A stretch of DNA of 64,000 nucleotides, taken from contig JAULJL010000033.1 of assembly GCA_030761205.1 (NCBI GenBank), positions 3,789,501 to 3,853,500 on the forward strand. The letters are read 5' to 3'. A program made the position numbers and the translations under genes. Origin of the DNA: Fremontodendron californicum (lineage: Eukaryota > Streptophyta > Magnoliopsida > Malvales > Malvaceae). How positions within the stretch are numbered: the first letter of the stretch is position 1; each line of letters opens with the position of its first letter. The notes beneath the pieces were generated by a model. The model was not told the DNA's origin, searched no databases, and saw only the letters and a program-made list of their open reading frames with translations. This document shows positions 40,171 to 52,229 of the stretch, piece after piece.

Positions 40171-43100
40171 TTATTCAACATACTTTGGCTCAAAAAGTGG
40201 AAACTCCTCCACATCTTGTATTGGAAAGTTCTCATAGTAAGGCTTCAATCTATGACCATTTACTTTGAATGCCTTATCAGTTTTTGGGCTTTGGATTTCA
40301 ACTGCACCATGAGTAAATACATTAGTAATAACAAAAGGTCCAACCCAACGAGAACGTAACTTACCTGGATATAACTTAAGGCGTGAATGGAAGAGAAGAA
40401 CTTTTTGTCCAACAACAAAGTCCTTTCTTGATATCATCTTGTCATGGAATGCCCTTAGTCTTTTCCTTGTAAATCCTAGAATTCTGATAGGCATCATTCC
40501 TTATCTCCTCTAATTCTTGTAGGTCAAGTTTTCTTTTCTTTCCTGTCTCATCCATCTCCATGTTGCATTGTTTGATAGCCCAATATGATTTATGTTCCAA
40601 TTCAACCGGAAGATGACAAGGCTTACCATAAACAAGTCGATAAGGAGACATACCAATGGGTGTCTTATATGCTGTCCTATAAGCCCAAAGTGCATCATCA
40701 AGTCGTGAACTCCAATCCTTCCTATTTGGATTAACTGTCTTTTCAAGGATGGACTTAACTTCTCGGTTTGACACTTCAGCTTGCCCACTAGTTTGAGGAT
40801 GATATGAGGTGGAGACCTTGTGTGTGATGTTATACTTCCTCAAAAGTGCTTCCATAGTCCTATTGCAAAAGTGAGTACCTCTATCGCTGATTATGGCCTT
40901 TGGTGTTCCAAACCTAGCAAAGATGTTAGTCTTGACAAAATCTGAAACAACTTTAGAGTCATTAGTCCTAGTGGATTTTGCTTCCACCCACTTTGAAACA
41001 TAATCAACGGCAAGTAAAATATAAAGATTACCAAAAGAAGGAGGAAAAGGTCCCATGAAATCCATGCCCCATACATCAAAAATTTCAACAATAAGTATTG
41101 GAGTTTGAGGCATTTGATTTCTAGCACCTAAGTTACCTGTTCTTTGGCAACGATCACATGACTTGCAAAAGAGGTATGCATCTTTGAATATGGTAGGCCA
41201 ATAAAATCCAGAATCAAGAATTTTCATGGCTGTTCTTTTGGATCCAAAGTGTCCTCCACATGCATAAGAGTGACAAAAGGTGAGAATAGATTGAAATTCA
41301 GTTTCGAGTACACACCTTCTTATAATCTGATCGGAGCAATGCTTCCAAAGGTAAGGATCACCCCATATGTAGTATTTGGCATCACTCTTGATCTTATTTC
41401 TTTGAGCTTGTGTCAACTCTTGTGGCAACTTCTTGGTAACTAAGTAATTAACAATATCAGCATACCAAGGAGTTGTTGTACTTATAAAAAGAAGTTGCTC
41501 ATCAGGAAAGTTCTCATTCAAGGGTAGTGCATCCTCTTCATGAACTAAACAGCTAAGATGGTCCGCAACCAGGTTGTCACTACCTCTCTTATCTTTTATC
41601 TCCAAATCAAACTCTTGTAAGAGAAGTATCCATCTAATCAACCTTGGTTTGGCCTCCTTTTTAGTGAGTAAGTACTTAAGGGCTGCATGGTCAGAATATA
41701 CAATTACTTTAGTACCAATTAAATAAGATCGAAATTTTTCTAAAGCAAATACAACAGCCAAAAGTTCTTTTTCAGTAGTGGAATAGTTCAATTGAGCATC
41801 ATTAAGAGTTCGGGAGGCATAATAAATGGCATGTGAGGCTTTGCCAACCCGTTGGCCCAAAACAGCTCCAATGGCATAGTCACTAGCATCACACATGATT
41901 TCAAAAGGTACATTCCAATCTGGTGGTTGGATGATAGGAGCTGATGTCAAGAGTCCCTTCAATGTTTCAAACGCCTCTTTGCATTTATCATCAAAGTGGA
42001 AAACCACATCTTTTTGTAGTAGCTTGCAAAGAGGTAATGTGATCTTTGAGAAGTCTTTGATAAATCTCCTATAGAAACCTGCATGTCCAAGAAAAAAACG
42101 AACCTCTCTCACATTTGTGGGAGGTGGTAAAGAATGCATAATATCTATTTTAGACTTATCAACCTCTATCCCTCTAGAAGAAATAACATGGCCCAAAACT
42201 ATTCCTTGTTCTACCATAAAGTGACATTTTTCCCAATTCAAAACAAGGTTAGTTTCCATGCATCTTTCAAGTACAAGTGTAAGGTTCTCTAGACATCTAT
42301 CAAAAGAATCACCATAGACACTAAAATCATCCATAAACACTTCTATGATGTTCTCTACATAATCTGAAAATATGCTAACCATACACCTTTGGAATGTAGC
42401 TGGTGCATTACAAAGACCAAATGGCATACGCCGGTATGCAAAAGTACCAAATGGACATGTGAATGTTGTTTTCTCTTGGTCCTCCGGAGCAATGGCTATC
42501 TGATTATAACCTGAAAAACCATCAAGAAAACAATAATGAGAATGGCCAGCTAACCTTTCAAGCATTTGATCAATAAAAGGTAAAGGAAAGTGGTCTTTGC
42601 GAGTTGTGGAATTAAGTTTACGATAATCAATACAAACTCGCCATCCTGTTTGAATCCTAGTAGGAACAAGTTCATTCTCATTATTTGTTACCACCGTTAC
42701 ACCTGATTTCTTTGGAACCACTTGGACTGGGCTCACCCATTTGCTATCCGAGATAGGATAGATCACTCCAACATCTAGGAGCTTCAGTATCTCCTTTTTC
42801 ACAACCTCCATCATAGGAGGGTTCAATCTTCTTTGTGCTTCTCTTGTTGGTTTGGACCCTTCCTCTAACAAAATCTGGTGCATGCACATGGATGGGCTTA
42901 TTCCCTTGATATCGGCAATTGTCCAACCAATTGGTGTTTTATGCTCTCTAAGCACCCGGATAAGTCGCTCTTCTTGCAAAGGTGTGAGCTCTTTGGCAAT
43001 GATGATCGGTAGTGTGTCATTTTTACCTAAGAATACATATTTCAAGTGGTTCGGTAGTGGTTTCAACTCTAAAGTTGGTGCCTGCAAAATGGAAGGTAGA

Positions 43101-45505
43101 AGTTTCTCATTAGATAAAGGCAAATCAATAAATGAAACATCAAACCTTGTATCTTTAGGTTGCAGCGAGTGTAAAGATTCTAGTGCCCCTTCCACCTGGT
43201 CACTCAAGGCTAGTTTAGCATTCCCCATTCCGAGATGGTTGCTAAGGACTATTTCTACACTATCTTCACCATCTAGCTCATAAGCTTGCTGCACTAGTGA
43301 GTCAATTATATCAATATTAAAAACAGAATGCACATCACTAGGATATCTCATGGCCTCAAAAATGTTAAAGCGAATTATTTCACCATCAAATTCCATAGTT
43401 AGAGTGCCATCATGTACATCTATTTTAGTTCTTGCTGTTTTCAAGAATGGTCTCCCTAATAGAATAGGTGTGGGATTAGAAGACATCTCATCTTCCATCT
43501 CAATAACATAAAAGTCAGCGGGAAAAACCAATTCATTAACCTGTACAAGAACGTCTTCTACAACTCCTCTTGGATAAGTGTTAGAACGGTCAGCAAGTTG
43601 TATTATAACACCGGTTTCCTCTAATGGTCCTAGATTCAATGAAGCATAAATTGAATATGGCATGACATTAATAGATGCCCCTAGATCTAGCATAGCACGC
43701 TCAAACCTGGTGTTGCCTATCTTACAAGGAATGGTAAACATACCTGGATCCTTGCATTTAGGTGGGAGTTTCTTTTGAAGAACAGCTGACACATTCTCCC
43801 CCACACTTACCTTTTCATTCCATTTCAACTTCCGTTTAGATGTGCACAACTCTTTTAGGAACTTGGCATATCTTGGCACTTGCTTGATAGCATCTAGTAA
43901 TGGAATGTTCACCTCTACTTTCCGGAAAGTTTCCAAAATTTCCTTTTCTTGCTCCTCCTTCTTGGACTTTGCTAACTTGCTAGGAAAAGGTGGAGGGGTT
44001 ATATAAGAAGGAAAGGATGGTTTAGGAATTACCTTTTTTAGTGGCTCGTTGGGATGTGAAGAGGATGCCATGGTATTGTTCTCCCCTTGAGCATTATCAT
44101 TTTGTGGTGTCTCTAGCTGTTTCCCACTTCTTAAAGTTATAGCATTGGCATTCTTTCTTGGATTCACTATGGTTTGGGAAGGTAATTTCCCAGAATCCCT
44201 TGCTTGCATTTGACTCATGGTTGTTGCCAATTGCCGTATTTGAGTCTCCAAATTTCGAATACTTGTCTTTGTTTCCTGTTGAAATTGAATTGTATTAGTA
44301 GAAAGAGCTTTAACAAGATCTTCAAGAGAAGTACCTGAATTTTGGGTGGGTGGTAGTTGTTGTCGGGTTTGGTATGGTTGTTGCACTCTTTGCTGAAAAC
44401 CCGGTGGCCTGTGGTCAAAAGGTGGAGGAATAGTTTGTGATTGGTTCCCTCCATAATTGAAGTTTGGATGATCCCTCCATCCTGGATTGTAAGTGTTTGA
44501 GTAGGGATCATATTTCCTTGATTGGTTCTGAAATCCACCCATGGCATTCACATGTTCATTGGTATCCTCTTGAAGTGTTGGACACATATCAGTTTGGTGC
44601 CCTATGTTTGAACATATGCCACAAGCCTTTATTTGTTGTATTTTACCTACAGCCAATTGTTGAACAAGAGAAGTCAGTTTATCAAATTTTTGTTCAAGGG
44701 ATGATATACTTACCTCATTAACTCTCTTGGGTTGTGGTGGTGGATCTTGTCTCATTGAGAACTGTTGAGAATTGGCTGCCATGTTGGAGATTAATGTTCT
44801 GGCAGCCCTGGGAATCTTATCAACTAGAGCTCCCCCACTAGCGGCATCTATCATACTTCTCTCCATGGGCATGAGACCTTCATAGAAGTATTGGATGAGA
44901 AGTTGTTCACTTATTTGATGGTGTGGACATGATGCACAAAGTTTCTTGAACCTCTCCCAATATTCATATAAGGACTCTCCGTTGTATTGCCGAATCCCAC
45001 ATATCTCTTTCCTAATGTTGGCAGCCTTAGATGCTGGGAAATACCTTTCCAAGAATGCTTTCTTCAAATCATTCCATGTAGTGATGGTCCCGGATGGTAG
45101 ATAGTAGAGCCATTCCTTTGCTGAATCAGCTAGAGAGAATGGGAAGGCTCTCAACTTAACTTGCTCTTCCGTGACCCCTGTTGGTCTCATGCTTGAGCAA
45201 ATTACATGGAATTCCTTGAGGTGCTTATTTGGATCCTCTCTTGCAAAACCATGAAAAGTTGGGAGAAGATGAATCAAACCAGATTTTAATTCAAAAGCTA
45301 CCTCAAGATTAGCATATTCAATGCATAATGGTTGTTGACCCAAGTCCGGAGCGGCTAGCTCCTTGAGAGTTCGGTTGTCAGCTGCTGCCATCTCTCCTTG
45401 CTCCTCTTGGATGTTTTGGATCAACTCCTCGATTGGTTGTTGGTGAGAAGTTATAAATTCCCGAATTCTCCTAAGTCGTAAGTCTTCTTCGGGAGCTTGG
45501 AACAT
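40171..45505 (-). pseudogene. gag-pol polyprotein of element 4 (B type), one frameshift near the C-terminus
   Basis: Starts MFQAPEEDLRLRR. 1687 codons are open from 45505 to 40442; the remaining C-terminus (AFHDKMISRKDF ... EPKYVE) is in another frame down to 40171, so a single-base indel lies near 40452. Capsid is in the first ~270 residues; zinc finger CGICSNIGHQTDMC is near 296; protease LDLGASINVMP near 606; RT FMDDFSVYG near 1057; RNase H CDASDYAIGAVLG; integrase HHCC finger, DFMG near 1481, SDRGTHF, and the third Glu in QAEVSNRE. The sequence is clearly different from the A-type polyprotein although the order is the same. All catalytic residues precede the frameshift, so partial function is possible. 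Confidence 0.9.
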
Positions 45506-45587
45506 TCACTAATAAAAAAATAAGAAAGTAAATAATTAGAACAGAAAATAAGAATAAACCAATAAACTAATAAACTAAAGAAAGCAA

Positions 45588-45605
45588 TCCCCGGCAACGG
45601 CGCCA
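45588..45605 (-). other. Primer-binding site (tRNA-Asp), element 4
   Basis: Reverse complement of TGGCGCCGTTGCCGGGGA, next to the inverted LTR end at 45612. Confidence 0.92.
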
Positions 45606-45611
45606 AAAATT

Positions 45612-47469
45612 TGATGCACCCAAAAGAGTGTATCTTATTTAACCTTGCACTAAAAAGATCAATTGTAAGTATAATGATTAGCAAGGGTCGAGTCCTCAGG
45701 GATTGGGTTTTAATCTATGAGTTATTAGTTTATAACTTACGTTCAAAGAAAACAATAAAAGAAAAGGGGTTTTTGAAGCCAGATTTAAACTAAAGTAAAT
45801 AATAAGAATAAGATGCAAGGCGGTATAACCAGCCAATAAAAATATATATACTAAATTAGGCGGTATAACCAGCCAATAAAAATATATATACTAAATTAGG
45901 CGGTATAACCAGCCAATAAAAAAAAAAACAAAGTTAATATACAAATTAGGCGGTATAACCAGCCAATAAAAATAAATATACTTTTAAAAATAAACAAACT
46001 AGAAAAGTAAGAAAACAAGTAAGTAAGAAGAATCAAATATGAAAAATATGGTTAAGGTTTCATTCTCCACCAGTAGACATCATTAAGAATCAATTTCAGA
46101 TCTATCAATATCAACCAACTATCAAAGTTAACAACCGTAGATAACAACAAGCTCTGTTATCCCAATCTTTCCTTAGTTTGTCGTTAAATAGAACAAGCTC
46201 TCTATTTAATCTCTAACCATTAAACAACCTAGAATAAGCTCTCTAAATTCAATTTAATGGCAGCTTTATGATGAGAAAGATAGGTTGATCTAAGCAACAA
46301 ACACATAAGCTCGGATTGTTCAACTTAGGTTATGTTCCACTTTGCAATTATTGAAAACTTGACCATAATCATTAATCACAAATTGCCACTTATGAATAGG
46401 AAATCAAGACAATTACGCGGATCAAGACTCCTAAACTAGCAATAGATAATTATCAAGATCTATCTAGTTGTACACCTAAATAAATCAAGACAACATCATG
46501 AACAATTCTTGTAGAAGAACATAAGCAACTTTGATAGAAAATTAATGATAGATAGAATCTGAAAATCAATCACAAAACATGTCTAGGGCTTTGAAATCAC
46601 CCTTAACCAAATAGAAGTTTAGCCTAGCATAGGCATTGTAAACATAAACATAAAATTAAAGAGAATCTAAGAAGGAAATAAAAGAAAGAAAGAAGAAGAA
46701 GAAAATAAAGAAAAAGAAAACTAGAGAAAAGAAAGAAGAAGAAAACTTAGAGAATTTTATTACAATGGCTAATTTCCTACCAATCTACCCTCTCTTACAA
46801 TCATCCAAGGCCCTCTATTTATACACATTTTGGAAGGCTAAATGACAAGAGACAAGCTTTACAAATTTCAAAGGTAGGTATAATAGGTGGGTGCATTTTT
46901 CTAACAATTTTCGTCATATTGTATGACAATTTTGATCAGCCAACTTGATGGTCGATTTTGTCAATTTTGGAGGCCTGATCTGATCACATGGTCTTCTAGA
47001 AAAATGTTCCCCTATCAGTTACTGATCCATAGCCGTTGGAATCAGCTCATTTTCTGATGTGGATAAGAAGATATGGGCAAAATACGAAAACAGGTCAGCT
47101 TAGACGTCATTGCACATCAGCCAACTTGATGGTCGATTTCGCTAGGGAAAACGACTCCGTTTCAAGAAGTGTAAAACATGAAAAAGATAGATATTCCTCG
47201 TAAATTTGCACGGTTAAAATTTCAGCCTTATTGCTTCAGTGAAACTCGAGATATAGCTGATATGGCAAAAGGTGTCGCAACTGGAACTGAACTGGATTTG
47301 CCCTTAATTCTAGTAATCTGAAATCACTCAAAGAAACTTGTGAAAAACACCAAATTACATAAAAATATAAAAGATAATAAACACAATTAGACTAAACAAT
47401 AATAACTCATATTTGACACAAAACAATAATAAAACATAACTAAAAACTATATAATTATACGAGTTATCA
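45612..47469 (-). repeat. 5' LTR of element 4 (B type)
   Basis: 1858 bp, with four inverted TTGGCTGGTTATACCGCC repeats at about 45822-45975 and the inverted TATA box near 46820. The right flank starts ATCTT. Confidence 0.93.
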
Positions 47470-49122
47470 ATCTTCCTAGATGGCATTTTTTAATCCTACT
47501 TGGAATCATCTCATAGCCTTCACATGCTCTTCACATGGCCTTCACATGGCTTTGCAATTTGGAGACCTCCCATTGGCCTAAAATGCCATGTAGGCAAAGT
47601 AGTGGAAAGTCTTATCCTTTTAAAAATGTCATTTTGCTATTCAACCTTGGCCATTTGATTGAAGATGATCACACTGCTCCCTTTTTGATCAGCTGCTGGC
47701 CAAAAATGGCCTGGAAATTTCCAGGCCATTCATCATTTTTTATTTGCAAAATGGCCCTTTTTAGTTTATTTGGTACAATTTGGCCCCCAAACTTAATTTA
47801 ATTGTAAATGGATCCCAATTTTAGATTTTTCTTCTCCAATTCATCCCATACAATATAAAACTTAGTTCTAGAGGTTTTCACATTTTTTCGAGGTCATGCT
47901 CTATTTTTTGCGGATTTTTCTCTAAAGTTTCAGTTTAGTGCCTCCCAAGCTTTGTCTTTTTCATTTGAGCTCTGATTTTTTATTTTTCTTCTCTAACCCC
48001 TTCCATAAAATATAAAACTTGGGTTTGGAATTTTTCATAATTTTTCGAGCTCGTTTTCAGTTTTTTCCATAATTTTCTCTTCGAATTTCGGGTTAGTGCA
48101 CCCGAACTTTGCCTTTTTTCACTTGCGCTCTGATTCCGTATTTTTCTTCTCCAATACCTTCCAAAAAATATAAAACTCAGATCTGGAGGTTTTCATAATA
48201 TTTCGAGGTCGGATTCTATTTTTCTCGAAATTTTCTTTTGGAATTTCGGGTTAGTGCACCTGAACTTTGCCTTTTTTCATTTGGGCTCCGATTCTGGATT
48301 TTTTTCTCCAATCTCTTCCATAAAATATAAAATTCAGATATGGAAGTTTTTATAATTTTCTGAGCTCGTTTCCTATTTTTCCCTAAATTTTCTCTTGGAA
48401 TTTCAGGTTAGTGCACCCAAACTCTGCCTTTTTTAATTTTGTCTCCGATTTCGAAATTTCTTTCTCCAATCTCTTCAATAAAATATAAAATTCAGATCTG
48501 GAAATTTTCATAATTTTCTAAGCTCGGATTCTATTTTTCTCGAATTTTTCAATATTGCCCTTTAACACTTGAAACCTCGATTTTACTCAAAACGGGTTCG
48601 ATTTCCGAATTTTATTTTTCCACTGCCTTTGTTATATATTGAATTGGAGTTGTTCCGAAAACGCTCAATTTTTACAATCGAATTCCTCTTTGATTTAGTT
48701 TTACCCTTTTCTATATTGGAAAATTGTCTCGTTTTTTCGTTTTTCCTCCAACCGGCTCTTCCTTGGGATCCCCTTCAAACCGAGACTTGGGATATTTTTG
48801 TTTATTTATCCTTTATCAACTAGGGCTTCAATTTCACCGAATCGGGCCATCTCTGCAGTTTTTCCCAAATTTGTGAATTTCTTATTTATTCACTAAATCC
48901 TTATTTTCCTTTTTCTCTTCAAAACAATTCTTCTTTCAACTCTGCATCAAAATTGGATCTTCCAATATCCATATTTATTGATCTTATTCCATTACCAACC
49001 TCCAATTTCGTTCAATTTGATCGTTTACTCACTTTTCCCCAAATTTGCCAAATTAGGTATCTCTCTAGACTGAATTTCTGCAACCCGTCTTCCAAACTCT
49101 ATATCTTTCGTTGTAGACCTTG
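47470..49122. other. Unassigned sequence with a 158-bp tandem repeat
   Basis: No convincing gene. 47790-48560 holds five degenerate tandem units of 157-158 bp, anchored by ATATAAAAC/T at 47853, 48010, 48168, 48325 and 48483 and sharing TTCATAATTTT, TCGAG and GGGTTAGTGCACC. It continues at 51524 after element 7. It may be an LTR or leader of another retroelement, but I cannot place it. Confidence 0.6.
47790..48560. repeat. Five-unit ~158-bp degenerate tandem repeat
   Basis: Spacing of the anchor motif is 157, 158, 157 and 158 bp. Units differ by many substitutions, so the array is old. Confidence 0.75.
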
Positions 49123-49803
49123 TGATGTGAACCCTAGGGGTTAAACCCTTTGAACCCACTAACAAATTGAAATACCTAACCCAGAAAAGCCAAGATTCAG
49201 GCAAAGAAAACTTAAACCCTTAGAAAGCCTGTTTCAAAGAACCTAGATTAAACATGTAAGCTAGACCCTAAGAACTCTCGTTTCAAGAACCTAAGTTTGA
49301 TGGGTTGAACGCCACAAAGAAAGAATTCTTTGATAAGTTCCTAAGTTCTGTCAAGAACTAAAAAGAGAAAACTCTCACTGAATAAAATCAGACATAATTG
49401 ATCAAAAGATAATTGAAGTAGGCGGCTAAGACATATATTTATAGCCTCCATACGATAACCCTAATCTACTAATTAATAATATGTAAAATATGGGCTGAAC
49501 ATGCTCAAGCCCAAACCTAAATAATTAAAAGATGTTCATGTTACATAATATAGGTCCAAATGCCTAAGTAATTATAAAAATTAAAATAAGTCCAAATAAC
49601 CCCTCTTAATGTGCCACCTTGTGTTCTTGAATCACGTGGACCAAACTTGGATGCAAGCCCATCTTGCATGTTGAAGCCTTTCTTGAATAACTTGCAACAT
49701 GGCCCAAGTGAATTCCATCCATTCTTGCCATGTTTCCTAGATCTTCTTGGATCTTGGCCCATATAGAAATTGCCATGGGATTGGGCCATCTTGGATCCTA
49801 TCA

Positions 49804-50359
49804 TTCCCCCTTTCCTCGAAAAGATTCGCCCTCGAATCTTAGCCTTGTGTGTGAGAATGACAGCGCTAGGAACTAAATCATGGTGATGCACAATGCCGCT
49901 TATGGGTGGCAACCCATCTTGCAACTCTTTCGAAAGTAAATTCTCACAATCCTTCAACAAAGAAACAGGCAAAATAGGTAGAGATTGGTTAAGAGCATCA
50001 AGAATAAGAACCTCACTCTCTTTTTCATCAGAAAAATTCGCAAATTCTTTGTTTTTCTCGGCAGGAATTGTCTCCTTTTCCACTAGTGGCTCTTTTATTA
50101 CTTCTTTAATTTCAGTCACCTTTATTTCTTTTTCACTTTCTTTTTTACTCTCTGTTTCCTCTTGCTTTTCTTTATTTGCAGCCAGCTCACTTTCTTTTTC
50201 TTTTTTTCTTCTCTCTTTTTCACTTTTTTTTCTTCTCCATCTTTCTTCCTCTTGTTGCACAAACCTCTCAAACAATGAGGTGATCTCTTTCATCTCTTGT
50301 AGAGCCTGCTTTACTTCATCGCATAGTGTGAGAGACATCTTAAAGTCGCTGCAAAACAA
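49804..50359 (-). pseudogene. Short coiled-coil/linker ORF of element 7
   Basis: On the minus strand the frame opens with MFCSDFKMSLTLCDEVKQAL and runs through a Lys/Glu-rich likely coiled coil. It then reads LSKELQDGLPPISGIVHHHD, which resembles the linker between protease and RT of chromovirus polyproteins, and passes on into the LTR. It joins a gag-like start to a pol linker with the enzymes deleted. Function uncertain. Confidence 0.6.
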
Positions 50360-50829
50360 TTTTGGTTAGTAAAAAAAAAATGAATGTTAATTTCTTTCCT
50401 TTTCTTTTCAATCTTTTTCGAATCTTTCTTTCTTTTTCTGCCTATTCGAACACTCTTTTTTTTTTTTTTTCAAGAACGAGACTTCTTGATTTTCTTGAAA
50501 TCTCGGATGAACTTATTTTTTTTTTCTTGGGACTGTTCGAATGCCTCTCTAAATTCTTAAATTTTTTTTTTCAAGATTCAGATCAAGAATCAACAAGAAG
50601 AAATTTTACATAAATCAAGAATTCAAGAAACGAAATCTTGATTTAAACCAACTCTCAGAATGAAACCCCAAACTAAACTGCCTAAAAACTATAACTATTA
50701 GACAAAGAAAGCCTAAAGCTATAACCCCTATGACAAGTATATCTGAAACCCCAAAACAAAAAAAGTTGAGAAAAACTCCAATACAATATGGTAAAAAAGA
50801 TAAAAAGATTTGACCTGATTGGTTCCTAA
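50360..50829 (-). other. Leader of element 7
   Basis: Non-coding, pyrimidine/purine-biased, and similar to the leader at 1929-2540 of the chromovirus-like relic. Confidence 0.6.
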
Positions 50830-51523
50830 GCTTTGATACCAACTGATGTGAACCCTAGGGGTTAAACCCTTTGAACCCACTAACAAATTGAAATACCTAA
50901 CTCAGAAAAGCCAAGATTCAGGCAAAGAAAACTTAAACCCTTAAAAGCCTGTTTCAAAGAACCTAGATTAAGCATGTAAGCTAGACCCTAAGAACTCTCG
51001 TTTTAAGAACGTAAGTTTGATAGGTTGAACGCCACAAAGAACGAATTCTTTGATAAGTTCCTAAGTTCTGTCAAGAACTAAAAAGAGAAAACTCTCACTG
51101 AATAAAATCAGACTTAATTGATCAAAAGATAATTGAAGTAGGCGGCTAAGACATATATTTATAGCCTCCCTACGATAACCCTAAGCTACTAAGTAATAAT
51201 ATGTAAAATATGGGCTGAACATGCTCAAGCCCAAACCTAAATAATTAAACGATGTCCATGTTACAAAATATAGGCCCAAATGCCTAAGTAATTATAAGAA
51301 TTAAAATAAACCCAAATAAGCCCTCTTAATGTGCCACCTTGTGTTCTTGAATCACATGGATCAAACTTGGATGCAAGTCCATCTTGCATGTTGAAGCCTT
51401 TCTTAAATAACTTGCAACATGGCCCAAGTGAATTCCACCCATTCTTGCCATGTTTCCTAGATCTTCTTGGATCTTGGCCCATATAGAAATTGTCATGGGA
51501 TTGAGCCATCTTGGATCCTATCA

Positions 51524-51732
51524 CCTCGGATTATCAAAATCCTTCACCATTGTTCAATTCAACTTCGAATCTTAATTTTGATTGAGGGTTGACTTTTTTA
51601 GTGGTTGACTTTTTAGCAATTGACTTTTTTTGAGTTGACTTTTTATGTTGACCTCGAAACAAAGTCTTGGAGACCCTTCTGTGGAATGGTGGAAGTCTCT
51701 TTGCATTCCGAGAAGTTCAAAGGAAAAGCAAA
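51524..51732. other. Unassigned sequence with a cluster of TTGAC motifs
   Basis: Continuation of the sequence broken by element 7. Five TTGAC cores at 51589, 51605, 51620, 51635 and 51648 are spaced 13-16 bp apart. It ends at an abrupt join to element 6 at about 51733. Confidence 0.5.
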
Positions 51733-52193
51733 AGATGATTAACCCAAAGGAGAATGCTACTATTGTGACCTTGTGGAATGAGAAACATGATGAGGATGAG
51801 ACAAAATTAGAGATGGATTCTATTCTTGAGGATAAGGAAGTCACAAATCCAAATAAGAGTACTTCGGCACCTGAGGTAACGTTTAAGGTTCCAATTTTTA
51901 CTAATGTTTCTTTTACACTTTTTCCTAGTAGATTTGCAAACTTCAAGGAGGAGGAACATGAACAACACAAGCCGGAAATCTTAAACAACTTGTTTGTGGA
52001 TGCCATTCAACAAGTATCAAAATATGCTCCATTCCTCGATGAGATATGCACCACAAAGGATGATGAAATAATACTTGTAATGGAGAATGCATCCACTGTT
52101 GTGCAAAGAAAGCTTCCTATCAAACGCATAAATTTGGAAAATTTCATGTATGAGCCTGACAAGCCTAAAGAGCCAAGAAGGGCTGTTGGTTAG
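51733..52193 (+). pseudogene. gag linker fragment of element 6
   Basis: Reads from MINPKENATIVTLWNE to KEPRRAVG and a stop, colinear with the C-terminal half of the shortened gag-linker ORF of element 5. The N-terminal half is deleted at the join with unrelated DNA. Confidence 0.75.
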
Positions 52194-52229
52194 GTTCAAA
52201 ACACTAACTCAAGTGTTAATTGGGAAGGC

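Larger units (their letters stand above)
25168..47469 (-). mobile_element. Element 4: B-type Athila-like LTR retrotransposon, minus strand, interrupted by element 3
   Basis: On the minus strand: 5' LTR 47469-45612, PBS 45605-45588, gag-pol 45505-40171 with one frameshift, A-type pol tail, C4 gene with a stop, LOG-like gene, 3' non-coding region, PPT, 3' LTR 36230-35503 continued at 25711-25168. It is the only B-type copy here with capsid, RT and integrase, and so the best candidate for the family that mobilises elements 2 and 5. Left end truncated; no TSD visible. Confidence 0.9.
49123..51523 (-). mobile_element. Element 7: small non-autonomous chromovirus-related LTR element
   Basis: LTRs 49123-49803 (681 bp) and 50844-51523 (680 bp). 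On the minus strand the PBS-like TGGTATCAAAGC is at 50841-50830 and the PPT GGAAAGGGGGAA at 49815-49804. Flanks are CCTTG on the left and CCTCG on the right, a 5-bp duplication with one change. The 1040-bp interior lacks protease, RT and integrase. Confidence 0.88.

Noticed and set aside
50362..50613. Plus-strand frame over the element 7 leader
   Set aside because: Low-complexity Phe/Leu-rich translation of pyrimidine-rich leader on the wrong strand.
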